A DNA stretch of 64,000 bases from Novosphingobium sp. KCTC 2891 (GTDB lineage Bacteria; Pseudomonadota; Alphaproteobacteria; Sphingomonadales; Sphingomonadaceae). A program made the position numbers and the translations under genes. Shown here piece by piece: positions 1 through 15,428 of this stretch; position 1 is the stretch's first letter, and every line of letters starts with the position of its first letter. Location: assembly GCF_025938155.1 (NCBI RefSeq), contig NZ_JAPCZG010000002.1:476702-540701 (forward strand), given 5' to 3'. Under the pieces are notes generated by a model. The model ran no database searches. It saw only the letters and a program-made list of their open reading frames with translations, and was not told where the DNA came from.

Positions 1-3158
<3,158 letters not shown>

Positions 3159-3164
3159 GGCGGC

Positions 3165-3186
3165 GGGGCGGCTTTCGGGCCGCCCT
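3165..3186 (+). other. Hairpin in the rpoB-rpoC spacer
   Basis: GGGCGGC (3166-3172) pairs with GCCGCCC (3179-3185) around a six-base loop, and one further G-U pair is possible. There is no T-run, so it is unlikely to stop transcription. It may mark an RNA processing site or protect an RNA end between rpoB and rpoC. Confidence 0.4.
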
Positions 3187-3245
3187 GTCCCATTCGCGGA
3201 ATTTCACGTCCAGCGCCTCTGCATGAGGCAAGGGAACGGCAAAAA

Positions 3246-7529
<4,284 letters not shown>

Positions 7530-7559
7530 GCTTCGCTGCCGCACTGACCATGCAAGAAG

Positions 7560-7587
7560 CCCCGCCGGAGCGATCCGGCGGGGTTTT
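7560..7587 (+). terminator. Intrinsic terminator of rpoBC
   Basis: A perfect 10-bp stem, CCCCGCCGGA with TCCGGCGGGG, closes a GCGA loop and is followed at once by TTTT. It lies 31 bases after the rpoC stop codon. The converging serine-hydrolase gene ends about 40 bases further on. Confidence 0.9.
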
Positions 7588-7629
7588 CTGTTGGGCGGCG
7601 TGTTGGCCGCAGGGCGCGGGGCGCGGGCG

Positions 7630-8772
7630 CTACTGCGCGCAGGCCATGCCTTCCAGCGCGGCAAAGGCCGACAGCACGCCTGGATCGGCGAAGGGCGCCA
7701 CTTGCGCCAGGATCACGCCGGCGAGATCGCGGGCCGGATCGATCCAGTAGTAACAGTTGAAGATCCCTGCCCAGTGCAGGCTGCCCGGCGAACGGCCTGC
7801 CGGCCCGACCTCGGTGTTGACGAGGAACCCGCCCACCGTCCACCCGCCGCGCTGGCCGGGCAGCGGATCGAACGCGGTCGCCAGCTGCGGCATCGCGGTG
7901 GTCATCTCGCCAGCGGACAGGTGCGCGGGCAGCGCATCCGTGTGCATCAGCCGCGCGGTTTCGGGGGATAGCACCCGCACGCCGTCTAGTTCGCCGCCGC
8001 GCAGCACCATGCGCAGGAAGCGCGCATAGTCGGACGCGGTGGAGGTCAGGCCGCCGCCGCCGTTGTGATATTCGCCGCCGCCCAGCACCATCGGCGAGAT
8101 TGTAAAGCCGCCCTGTCCATCGCGGACATGAACCTGGGCCGCACCCTCGGGCAGTTCGGCGTGGAAGCCGGTCTGGGTCATGCCGAGCGGCCCGGTCAGT
8201 TCGCGCTCGAACCATTCGCCCAGACGCATGCCCGACACCGCCTCGACCGCGAGCCCGGCCCAGTCGATCCCGGTGCCATATGCCCAGCGCTCGCCGGGAT
8301 CGAACATCAACGGCAGGCGCAGGCTGTCGAGGCTGCCCGGCACCATCCGGCCTTCGGCCATGGCATGGCGCAGCAGGTCGGCATCCATGAAGGTATACCC
8401 GCAGCCGGAGGTGTGCATCAGCAGGTGGCGCAGGGTGACGGGCTGGCGCGCCGGGCGCAGGATCGCGGCGCCCTTGTCATCGAAGCCGTCCAGCACCTGC
8501 GGGTCGGCCAGCTGGGGCAGGACGGTGCCGATCGGGGCGTCGAGGTCGAGCAGGCCGCGCTCAACCAGCTGGAGAGCGGCGGCGGAGGTCAGCGCCTTGG
8601 TCATCGACGCGATCTGGAAGGGCGTGTCTTCGCGCATCGGCGTGCCTGCCACGGCGTCGGCCATGCCGAAGGCGCGCAGGTAGCGGGTTCCGGTGCTGTC
8701 GGTAATGAGCGCGACCGCGCCCGGAAGGTTGGCGGCGGCCAATGCCGCCGCGAATTCAGCTTCGCCGTTCAT
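7630..8772 (-). CDS. Serine hydrolase of the beta-lactamase/family VIII esterase fold
   Basis: A 380-residue serine hydrolase of the class C beta-lactamase superfamily, closest in style to family VIII esterases and 6-aminohexanoate-dimer hydrolases. The nucleophile motif SMTK is at residues 56-59 (S56, K59). The tyrosine motif YGTG starts at Y165, and the block that replaces the beta-lactamase KTG box is HWAG at 333-336. An HTSG motif lies at 120-123. I see no signal peptide, so it should be cytoplasmic and more likely an esterase or amidase than an antibiotic-resistance enzyme. The ATG is preceded by GGGAGAG. The substrate cannot be read from the sequence. Confidence 0.85.
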   Translation of the reverse strand: MNGEAEFAAALAAANLPGAVALITDSTGTRYLRAFGMADAVAGTPMREDTPFQIASMTKALTSAAALQLVERGLLDLDAPIGTVLPQLADPQVLDGFDDKGAAILRPARQPVTLRHLLMHTSGCGYTFMDADLLRHAMAEGRMVPGSLDSLRLPLMFDPGERWAYGTGIDWAGLAVEAVSGMRLGEWFERELTGPLGMTQTGFHAELPEGAAQVHVRDGQGGFTISPMVLGGGEYHNGGGGLTSTASDYARFLRMVLRGGELDGVRVLSPETARLMHTDALPAHLSAGEMTTAMPQLATAFDPLPGQRGGWTVGGFLVNTEVGPAGRSPGSLHWAGIFNCYYWIDPARDLAGVILAQVAPFADPGVLSAFAALEGMACAQ

Positions 8773-8842
8773 GCTTTTCTCTCCCTTTGTCCGTCAGGGT
8801 GGCCCAGACGGACAAAGGGTGCAAGCGCGGCGAAGGTGCTGC

Positions 8843-9835
8843 TCAGCGGGGCTTGCGGTGCTCGCCCTTGACCCAGCGGACCGTGCCCGAGCTGGCGCGC
8901 ATGACGACGCTCTCGGTGCTCAGCATGCCGTTCTTGTGGACCTTGACGCCGTCGAGCAGCGAGCCGTCGGTCACGCCGGTCGCGGCGAAGATGCAGTCGC
9001 CCTTGGCCAGTTCGCGCAGGTCGTACTGCTTGTTGAGATCCTCGATGCCCCACTTGCGCGCGCGCGCGCGCTCGTCGTCGTTGCGGAACAGCAGCCGGCC
9101 CTTGAACTGTCCGCCGACGCAGCGCAGCGCAGCAGCGGCGAGCACGCCTTCCGGGGCGCCGCCCGAACCCATGTACATGTCGACGCCGGTGTCCTCGTTG
9201 GTCACCGCGATCACGCCGGCGACGTCGCCATCCGGGATCAGCATGATGCCGCAGCCAAGGCCGCGCAGCTCGGCGATGAGATCGGCGTGGCGCGGGCGAT
9301 CGAGCACGCAAACGATGATGTCGCCCGGCTCCACGCCCTTGGCAGCCGCGACGGCCTTGACGTTGTCGGTGACCGACTTGTCGAGATCGATGATGCCATC
9401 GGGGTAGCCGGGGCCGACCGCCAGCTTGTCCATGTAGACGTCGGGCGCGTTGAGCAGGCCGCCCTCTTCGGCAACGGCGAGCACGGCGAGCGCGTTCGGT
9501 CCGGCCTTGGCGGTGATCGTCGTGCCTTCCAGCGGATCGAGCGCGATGTCGATCTTGGGACCGGTGCCCGGCGCCGCGCCGACCTTCTCGCCGATGTAGA
9601 GCATCGGTGCCTCGTCGCGCTCACCCTCGCCGATGACGACGGTGCCGTCCATCCACAGCTCGTTGAAGGCGGCGCGCATCGCCTCGACCGCAGCGTGATC
9701 CGCCGCCTTTTCGTCGCCACGGCCGATCAGCTTCGATGCGCCGATCGCCGCCGCTTCGGTGACGCGCACCATTTCGAGCACGAGGACGCGGTCGAGAACC
9801 TTCGAGGGGGCAGGCTTGTGGGTCGATTCGGTCAC
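8843..9835 (-). CDS. glpX: Class II fructose-1,6-bisphosphatase
   Basis: GlpX-type fructose-1,6-bisphosphatase (330 residues), the gluconeogenic step from fructose-1,6-bisphosphate to fructose-6-phosphate. Family signatures are GEGERDEAPMLYIGE, DPLEGTT (metal and phosphate binding) and GSGGAPEGVLAAAALRC. Translation appears to begin at a GTG (9835) with CGGAG about seven bases upstream. It lies downstream of hom on the same strand, a pairing common in sphingomonads, but a hairpin stands between the two genes, so it may have its own promoter in the 261-base gap. Confidence 0.95.
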   Translation of the reverse strand: MTESTHKPAPSKVLDRVLVLEMVRVTEAAAIGASKLIGRGDEKAADHAAVEAMRAAFNELWMDGTVVIGEGERDEAPMLYIGEKVGAAPGTGPKIDIALDPLEGTTITAKAGPNALAVLAVAEEGGLLNAPDVYMDKLAVGPGYPDGIIDLDKSVTDNVKAVAAAKGVEPGDIIVCVLDRPRHADLIAELRGLGCGIMLIPDGDVAGVIAVTNEDTGVDMYMGSGGAPEGVLAAAALRCVGGQFKGRLLFRNDDERARARKWGIEDLNKQYDLRELAKGDCIFAATGVTDGSLLDGVKVHKNGMLSTESVVMRASSGTVRWVKGEHRKPR

Positions 9836-10069
9836 GTTGACTCCGATGGCTGGCGGCGTGAAAACGCGCGTGTGCAGACGTATGCGTGCCCTAGACCGGC
9901 GATGGCCGGTTTGTCGAGAGTGCGGCTTGTCCTTGTTGCCGTAGCGTTGGCTCTCTCCGGCGCGGTGAAGGCGCGGTCTGCGGGATAGCGGTACCGGCTA
10001 CCCACCGACGGTGACAGTTCGGTGGCGCCGCCGCCGCGTGACGTGGACCGCATTGCGAAAAGCGAGATC

Positions 10070-10090
10070 GGGGCGCCCTGACGGCGCCCC
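10070..10090 (-). terminator. Hairpin after hom
   Basis: GGGGCGCC (10070-10077) pairs with GGCGCCCC (10083-10090) around a five-base loop, six bases past the hom stop codon. On the minus strand the nearest T-run (CTTTTC) comes about eight bases later, so it is a weak terminator or an attenuator between hom and glpX. The rest of the 9836-10096 gap shows no gene. Confidence 0.5.
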
Positions 10091-10096
10091 GCACGC

Positions 10097-11410
10097 TCAG
10101 TCTTCGAGGATGTGCATCACCAGCGGCGGTTCGGACAGGCTGGGTGAGCCTTCGAGCAGGCGCATCGCTTCGGCGATCGCGCTTTCCGGCCCTTCGTGCG
10201 TGACCATCGCGACCAGCACCTGGTCGCTGTCCACGCCCGCGCGGCCCTTCTGGATCAGGCTTTCGATCGAGACGCCCGCATCGCGCATCGCGGCGGTGAT
10301 CTCGGCCAGCACGCCAGGGCGGTCGGCGACCGAGAAGCGCAAGTAGGCCTTGCCGGTGCGGTGGCCAGTTTCGGCCGGCGCGGCGCTGTCCAGTTCAGCG
10401 ACCGGGATCGAGAACGGCGCGCCGATATCGCCCCGGGCAATGTCGATCAGGTCGGCCACGACCGCGCTGGCGGTGGGGCCATCGCCGGCGCCGGCGCCCT
10501 GGAACAGCAGGCGGCCGACGAAGTTGCCTTCGGCGACAACCGCGTTGGTCGCCCCGTCGACATGCGCGAGCGGATGGTCGCGGTGCACCAGATGCGGATG
10601 GACGCGCTGGAACAGCCGGCGATTGCCCTCGGCGTCGATCTCGGTGTCGGCCATGCCGATCAGGCGGATGTAGTAGCCCAGCGCGTCGGCCTGCGCGATA
10701 TCGGCGGCAAGCACGCGGCGGATGCCGGTCGCGGTCACCGAGCGGAAGTCGACCGCCGTGCCGAACGCGATCGACGACAGGATCGACAGCTTGTGCGCGG
10801 CGTCGATGCCGTCGATGTCGAAGGTCGGATCGGATTCCGCATAGCCCTTGGCCTGCGCCTCGGCGAGGACGTCGGCGAAGTCGCGGCCCGTGTCCTCCAT
10901 GGTGCTGAGGATGTAATTGCAGGTGCCGTTCAGGATGCCGTAGACGCGCATGATGTCGTTGGCGGCCGCGCCTTCCTTCAGGCCCTTGATTGCGGGGATG
11001 CCGCCGGCCACGGCCGCCTCGAACTTCAGCGCGACCTTGGCCGCTTCGGCCCGTGCGGCCAGTTCCAGCCCGTGGTGCGCGATCATCGCCTTGTTCGCGG
11101 TGACGAGCGCCTTGCCTGCCTCGAAGGTGGTGCGCGCCAGCGCCAAGGCCGGGCCGTCCGCCCCGCCGACGAGTTCCACCACCACGTCGACGTCAGGGCG
11201 CTCGCCGAGGATGACCATGTCATCTTCCCAGGCATAGCCCGACAGGTCGACGCCGCGGTCCTTGTGGCGATTGCGCGCGCTGATCGCGGTGATGACGATC
11301 GGCCGCCCGGCGCGGCGGGCAATCAGATCGGCATTGGTTTCGATCACCCGGATGACCCCGCCGCCCACCGTGCCAAGCCCGGCAAGCGCGATGCGCAATG
11401 GTTCGCTCAT
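10097..11410 (-). CDS. hom: Homoserine dehydrogenase
   Basis: Homoserine dehydrogenase (437 residues) reduces aspartate semialdehyde to homoserine for threonine and methionine synthesis. The N-terminal nucleotide-binding loop is GLGTVGGG. The catalytic domain carries the family block GILNGTCNYILSTM and the lysine-containing FDIDGIDAAHK region. The C-terminus holds an ACT domain (DRPGVLAEITAAMRDAG), the usual site of threonine feedback. The start is set at the ATG at 11410, which has GGGGAAG just upstream. The open frame extends further upstream but has no similarity there. The gene lies 49 bases behind the exported protein 11460-12392. Confidence 0.96.
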   Translation of the reverse strand: MSEPLRIALAGLGTVGGGVIRVIETNADLIARRAGRPIVITAISARNRHKDRGVDLSGYAWEDDMVILGERPDVDVVVELVGGADGPALALARTTFEAGKALVTANKAMIAHHGLELAARAEAAKVALKFEAAVAGGIPAIKGLKEGAAANDIMRVYGILNGTCNYILSTMEDTGRDFADVLAEAQAKGYAESDPTFDIDGIDAAHKLSILSSIAFGTAVDFRSVTATGIRRVLAADIAQADALGYYIRLIGMADTEIDAEGNRRLFQRVHPHLVHRDHPLAHVDGATNAVVAEGNFVGRLLFQGAGAGDGPTASAVVADLIDIARGDIGAPFSIPVAELDSAAPAETGHRTGKAYLRFSVADRPGVLAEITAAMRDAGVSIESLIQKGRAGVDSDQVLVAMVTHEGPESAIAEAMRLLEGSPSLSEPPLVMHILED

Positions 11411-11459
11411 GACTTCCCCGTTCCGCCGCGCTTGCGGCCTGCTGCTGTCGCGCTGCGCC

Positions 11460-12392
11460 TTAGGGGAGCGGACGCGCTGCTGCAACGGGGGGCGCGGCCG
11501 GTGCGCGATTGTGCAGGCACGCACCAAGCTCGCCGAGCACCTGGGCATAGTCCTCGGCCGCGATCCGCTGGTCCTCGGGCGACCCGGAGATGTTGGTGCC
11601 CTCAGGCAGCTGGGCCGGCAGGGCGCAGGCCAGTCGGTACCAGCCCAAGGTGTCTTTCGCCGGGGGGCGTGCGGCCTGGTCCACGATCTCGCTGAAGCTC
11701 ACGCCCCAGGTCGCTGCCTGGCCGGGCCGGCGCACGACCGAAAGGGAGACGGGCTTGCCGCCTTCGGTGGCGAAGAACAGCTGGGTCTCTCCTTCGCCCG
11801 CCAGGTTGCCGGGGACGTGCAGGGCCTCACGCAGGCCCGTGATCGCGGGCGGTGCGTCGGGCGCAAGCTTCTCGGTCAGGATCGCGCGCAGCCGCTGCTC
11901 GGTACCGGAAGACCATGGCAGCATGGCGTCGGGCGCCACGAGCAGCAGGTCGCCTGGCTTGGCCGGAACGGTATGTGCCAGAACGAGGACGTCCGCCTTG
12001 GAGAGCCGCGGCACCCGGCCTTTCGCATCGAGCGGCACGTCGGCGAGGAAGCGGATCGATTCGCCCAGATCCGGCCCCGCCAGCAGCGCCGTGGTGCGGG
12101 CCTCGACATAGAGGCGCGCGCTTCCGGCGGGCAGCCCCGGGGCCTGCTCGGGCTTGAGCCGGGCGACTTTGCGCACTTGCGCACGGGCGACAAGGTCGGC
12201 CGGCAGCGCGAGGTCGGCCAGATCGGCATAGGTGAGATCGAGAGGATTGGCAGCGGCGGCCGAAGCGGCAGCGGGTGCACGAATCACGCCGGCCGGTGCC
12301 TGCGCAGCTGCCCCGGCCAGAGGTGCAAGAACCATCGCCGCAGCGGTCAGCGCCGTCGGCGCGAAGAGGGGAAAGCGAAGCATCGTGACCAT
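11460..12392 (-). CDS. Exported protein of unknown function
   Basis: A 310-residue protein with a clear signal peptide: a hydrophobic alanine-rich stretch at about residues 5-30 ending in AGAAAQA. It should therefore be periplasmic or surface-exposed. The mature part is alanine- and proline-rich, ends in a low-complexity tail, and matches no domain I recognise. An alternative start is the ATG at 12383, which has a better-placed CAGG. It is followed after 49 bases by hom on the same strand, so the two may be co-transcribed, though no functional link is obvious. Confidence 0.7.
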   Translation of the reverse strand: MVTMLRFPLFAPTALTAAAMVLAPLAGAAAQAPAGVIRAPAAASAAAANPLDLTYADLADLALPADLVARAQVRKVARLKPEQAPGLPAGSARLYVEARTTALLAGPDLGESIRFLADVPLDAKGRVPRLSKADVLVLAHTVPAKPGDLLLVAPDAMLPWSSGTEQRLRAILTEKLAPDAPPAITGLREALHVPGNLAGEGETQLFFATEGGKPVSLSVVRRPGQAATWGVSFSEIVDQAARPPAKDTLGWYRLACALPAQLPEGTNISGSPEDQRIAAEDYAQVLGELGACLHNRAPAAPPVAAARPLP

Positions 12393-12613
12393 CCTGTGGG
12401 AGCGTTTTGCCGCCGGAATCGCCCTATATGGGGAGGCGAAAGCGTGAATCGAGACTTAACGGATAAAGCATTTGCGCGCCTCCAGCATCGGCGTTAAAGC
12501 TCGCGGCAATCGGACAGTTCATAAATAAACGTCCGAAAAGCCGCCGCCGGGTCATCTGCACCCGATGTCGGCGGTCCGGGTTGCCGGCAGGGTGGATAAA
12601 TATCGCTGGATTT

Positions 12614-12678
12614 GGCCTATCGGGGGGAACGGTGATTCTTCCCGAGGCCCCGTCTTGGGCCGATCGAATCTCGATCGG
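12614..12678 (+). promoter_or_regulatory. Two stem-loops in the tonB leader (within the 12393-12711 gap)
   Basis: The 319-base gap before tonB holds no gene. It contains two successive foldable elements. In the first, GGCCT (12614-12618) pairs with AGGCC (12645-12649), with CGGG/CCCG stacked inside. In the second, CCGATCGA (12660-12667) pairs with TCGATCGG (12671-12678) around a three-base loop. A seven-codon reading frame starting at 12702 overlaps the tonB start codon. No convincing Fur box is visible here. A role in controlling tonB is inference. Confidence 0.35.
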
Positions 12679-12711
12679 GTCAGGGGGGGAGATCAGGAGT
12701 TATGGAGCTGA

Positions 12712-13371
12712 ATGGCATACGCTGACCAACAGATGAGCGGTAACAAGATCACCGCGCTCATCATCGTTGCTCTCCTTCATGTCGTCGTCGGCTATGCGCT
12801 GGTCACTGGGCTGGCGTATCAGGCGTTCAAGAAGGTGAAAGAGGTAACCTCGGCGGTCAACATCGAGGAGGAAAAGCCGCCGGAGGAGCCGCCGCCGCCG
12901 CCGCCAAAGCAGGATACGCCGCCGCCGCCGATCGTAGCGCCGCCGCCGCCCATCACGTTCAATGCCCCTGCTCCGCAGGTGCAGGCCGTGACGACGCCGC
13001 CGCCGGTTGCTCCGCCGCCGGCGCCTGTGGCTGTGCAGCTTCCGCCGCCGCCCGCTGCGCCCCCGCCCCCCGCGCCGCCCACTCCGGGCACGCCCAAGGG
13101 CAATCCGGGCAGCTGGGTGACGACGAACGACTATCCGTCGCGCGCCCTGCGTGAAGAGCGCGAAGGCACGACTGGATTCCGTCTGGAATACGACGCGTCC
13201 GGGAAGCCGAGCAACTGCACCATCACCCGTTCGAGCGGCAGCCCCGATCTCGACGAGGCCACCTGCGCCAACCTCATGCGTCGTGCCCGCTTCAAGCCGG
13301 GTACGCAGGGCGGCCAGCCGGTGGGCAGTTCGTACAGCAGCTCGGTGCGCTGGGTCATCCCGAAGGATTGA
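12712..13371 (+). CDS. tonB: TonB energy transducer
   Basis: TonB (219 residues) carries proton-motive energy from ExbB/ExbD to outer-membrane receptors. One transmembrane helix lies at about residues 13-35. A proline-rich periplasmic spacer (EEPPPPPP and similar) spans about 52-128. The C-terminal TonB domain begins at YPSRAL (141) and carries a cysteine pair, C169 and C185. The start ATG has GGAG four bases upstream, overlapped by a possible seven-codon leader (12702-12725). exbB and two exbD genes follow in order on the same strand. Confidence 0.95.
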   Translation: MAYADQQMSGNKITALIIVALLHVVVGYALVTGLAYQAFKKVKEVTSAVNIEEEKPPEEPPPPPPKQDTPPPPIVAPPPPITFNAPAPQVQAVTTPPPVAPPPAPVAVQLPPPPAAPPPPAPPTPGTPKGNPGSWVTTNDYPSRALREEREGTTGFRLEYDASGKPSNCTITRSSGSPDLDEATCANLMRRARFKPGTQGGQPVGSSYSSSVRWVIPKD

Positions 13372-13439
13372 CCCCCGGCCAGGCCTACCCCTTTTGACTG
13401 CCCCCAGGGCACGTTTGAATTCTTGAGAGGAAGACCCGA

Positions 13440-14189
13440 ATGTTTATCCAGACGCTCGCTGCTGCAGCGACCACCGCTGCGCCGCAGAACAAGTTCGGCT
13501 TCGCCGAAGCCCTTCAGGCTGGCGGTTTCATTTCGTACGCCACCGTGACGATCCTCGGCATCATGTCGTTCGGTTCGTTCTTCATCCTGTTCACCAAGTT
13601 CTTCGAACAGCAGAAGATCCTCGGCCAGTTCTCGGGCATCGCCGCTTTCTGGCGCGCGGGTTCGCTCAAGGAAGGCGCGACCAAGCTCGAGAAGAACTCG
13701 GCCTGGCGCCAGATCGTCGAAGACGGCATCGCCGCTGAAGACCAGGTCTCGAAGATGGACGCGACCGAAGCCCACGACTGGACCCACGGTTCGCTGGCTC
13801 GCTCGGAAGCTTCGATCAACGCGAAGCTCGCTGGCGGCCTGCCGTTCCTCGCCACCGTCGGTGCGACCTCGCCGTTCATCGGTCTGTTCGGTACCGTCGT
13901 CGGCATCTACCGCGCTCTGATCGCCATCGGCCTCGCCGGTTCGGCCTCGATCGACAAGGTCGCGGGTCCGGTCGGTGAATCGCTGATCATGACCGCGCTC
14001 GGTCTGCTCGTCGCGGTTCCCGCGGTGCTCGCCTACAACTACCTGCAGGCGCGCAACAAGCGCATCGCCGAACTGCTGACCGGCTTCAGCACCGACGTCC
14101 TCGCCAACCTCGCCTCGAAGGGCGTCGTGAAGCCGGCCGTTCCGGTCGCTGCGGCCAAGGCCGCCCCGGCCGCTCCGGTCAAGAAGTAA
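13440..14189 (+). CDS. exbB: ExbB, MotA/TolQ/ExbB proton channel subunit
   Basis: ExbB (249 residues) is the pentameric inner-membrane scaffold of the TonB motor. Three membrane spans are visible: near residues 30-55, 140-165 (the GATSPFIGLFGTVVGIY region) and 175-200. The family signature GLFGTVVGIY is intact. The C-terminal tail is alanine-lysine rich. The start has GAGAGGA upstream. A strong hairpin lies ten bases after its stop, before exbD, and could set the ExbB:ExbD ratio. Confidence 0.95.
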   Translation: MFIQTLAAAATTAAPQNKFGFAEALQAGGFISYATVTILGIMSFGSFFILFTKFFEQQKILGQFSGIAAFWRAGSLKEGATKLEKNSAWRQIVEDGIAAEDQVSKMDATEAHDWTHGSLARSEASINAKLAGGLPFLATVGATSPFIGLFGTVVGIYRALIAIGLAGSASIDKVAGPVGESLIMTALGLLVAVPAVLAYNYLQARNKRIAELLTGFSTDVLANLASKGVVKPAVPVAAAKAAPAAPVKK

Positions 14190-14198
14190 GTGGCCACC

Positions 14199-14234
14199 GG
14201 GTGTCAGCAGATCTCAAGCTGCTGACACCCCTTT
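14199..14234 (+). terminator. Attenuator-like hairpin between exbB and exbD
   Basis: A perfect 12-bp stem, GGGTGTCAGCAG (14199-14210) with CTGCTGACACCC (14219-14230), encloses an eight-base loop and is followed by CTTT. It lies nine bases beyond the exbB stop and about 85 bases before exbD. The T-run is short, so partial termination or protection of the exbB mRNA 3' end is more likely than a full stop. Confidence 0.6.
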
Positions 14235-14317
14235 CCGGAAACGCGGGTCCCGGCCGGGATCCGGGCAAGACCAGATCCCCGGCCGATCCCGTGGCTCAAA
14301 CGGATAGGATGTAACCA

Positions 14318-14845
14318 ATGGCAATGTCTGTAGGCGGCGGCGGCGAAGAACGCCCGATGTCGGACATCAATACCACGCCGCTCGTGGACGTGATGCTCGT
14401 GCTGCTGATCATCTTCCTCATCGCGGTCCCGGTTGCGATCCAGACCGTCGAAAAGCTCAAGGTGCCGGTCCTTCCTTCGGAAGAAACGCAGGACAAGGTC
14501 GAGAACCTGATGCTCTCTGTCGTGTCGACCGATGCTGCCGGGCGTGGCCCCGGCCAGGCCGGTTACGAAGGGTCCTCGCGCACTGGCCAGTGCCGGGTGT
14601 TCTTCAACAACACCACGCCGGTCGATAACCAGGAACTGTACCAGCAGGCCTTCAACCGTCTCGATGCAATCGTGAAGCGTGAAGGCGGCGCGGCCAACAT
14701 GGACCCGGAAAAGATCCCCGAAGTTCACATCCGCGGGGACGTCAATGTTCCTTGGAAGTGTGTCGCCGGTGCGATCTATAATGTGCAGGCTGCGGGCTAT
14801 CCCAAGGTCGGCTTCATCTCCACCCCGGTCGATCCGAACGGCTAA
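14318..14845 (+). CDS. exbD: ExbD-type biopolymer transport protein, first copy
   Basis: ExbD-family protein (175 residues), the proton-carrying partner of ExbB. The single transmembrane helix near residues 20-42 starts at DINTTPLVDVMLVLL and holds the conserved membrane aspartate. The periplasmic domain is longer than usual, with an extra glycine-rich insert around residues 68-85. A second, shorter exbD follows after 45 bases. Two different ExbD proteins beside one TonB/ExbB is a common sphingomonad arrangement, and they may form a mixed dimer. Confidence 0.93.
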   Translation: MAMSVGGGGEERPMSDINTTPLVDVMLVLLIIFLIAVPVAIQTVEKLKVPVLPSEETQDKVENLMLSVVSTDAAGRGPGQAGYEGSSRTGQCRVFFNNTTPVDNQELYQQAFNRLDAIVKREGGAANMDPEKIPEVHIRGDVNVPWKCVAGAIYNVQAAGYPKVGFISTPVDPNG

Positions 14846-14890
14846 CGCCGTTTCCCGATCGGGCCAGAGAGCGAACAGGAGTATCACCCC

Positions 14891-15322
14891 ATGGCAATGA
14901 GCGGCGGCAAGGACGATGGCTCGCCGATGATGGAGATGAACACGACGCCGTTGATCGACGTCATGCTCGTCCTCCTCATCATGTTCATCATCACCATCCC
15001 CGTGGCCACTCACTCGGTCAACATCGACTTGCCGCAGGCGACCCCGCCTACGAACAATCCGACGGTGGACCCGGTGAAGAACAAGCTGATCCTGACGGCC
15101 CAGAACCAGATCCTCTGGAATGGTTCGCCGATCACGGAAGGCAATCTGGTCTCTCTGCTCCAGGCGACGAAGGCGATGAATCCCGAGCCGGAACTTCAGT
15201 TCCAGCCCGAGGAATACGCGTCCTACGAAATCGCCAACCGGATGCTGAAGACCATCACGCTCAGCAAGGTCACCAAGTTCGGCTTCGTCGGCAACGAGAA
15301 CTTCGCTACGTTCAGCAAGTGA
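14891..15322 (+). CDS. exbD: ExbD-type biopolymer transport protein, second copy
   Basis: Second ExbD (143 residues, the usual length). It has the helix EMNTTPLIDVMLVLLIMF with the channel aspartate, followed by a compact periplasmic domain. An AGGAG sits about ten bases before the ATG. It differs from the first copy through most of its periplasmic domain, so the pair is an old duplication and not a recent one. A strong terminator closes the operon. Confidence 0.94.
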   Translation: MAMSGGKDDGSPMMEMNTTPLIDVMLVLLIMFIITIPVATHSVNIDLPQATPPTNNPTVDPVKNKLILTAQNQILWNGSPITEGNLVSLLQATKAMNPEPELQFQPEEYASYEIANRMLKTITLSKVTKFGFVGNENFATFSK

Positions 15323-15354
15323 TCGCGTCGGCGGCCTGACGGCCACGTACATCG

Positions 15355-15385
15355 AAAAGGGGGCGGAGCGATCCGCCCCCTTTTT
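15355..15385 (+). terminator. Terminator of the tonB-exbB-exbD-exbD operon
   Basis: A stem of nine G/C-rich pairs (GGGGGCGGA with TCCGCCCCC) closes a GCGA loop, with AAAA before and TTTTT after. It can work in both directions and also serves the helicase gene converging from the right, which ends at 15429. Confidence 0.9.
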
Positions 15386-15428
15386 GCGTGCGGCGCATTT
15401 CTTCCAGAGCGGCGATCCTGCCGGGGCG

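Noticed and set aside
7630..8772. Beta-lactamase resistance gene
   Set aside because: It has SxxK and Tyr motifs but no signal peptide, and HWAG stands in place of the KTG box; it fits a family VIII esterase better.
8693..9988. A 431-codon frame antisense to glpX
   Set aside because: It is the opposite-strand shadow of glpX, and its translation has no coherent motif.
12880..13090. Repetitive CCGCCG-rich DNA that could be read as a tandem repeat
   Set aside because: It is the proline-rich spacer of TonB in frame, with no regular spacer pattern, so it is neither a CRISPR array nor a separate repeat.
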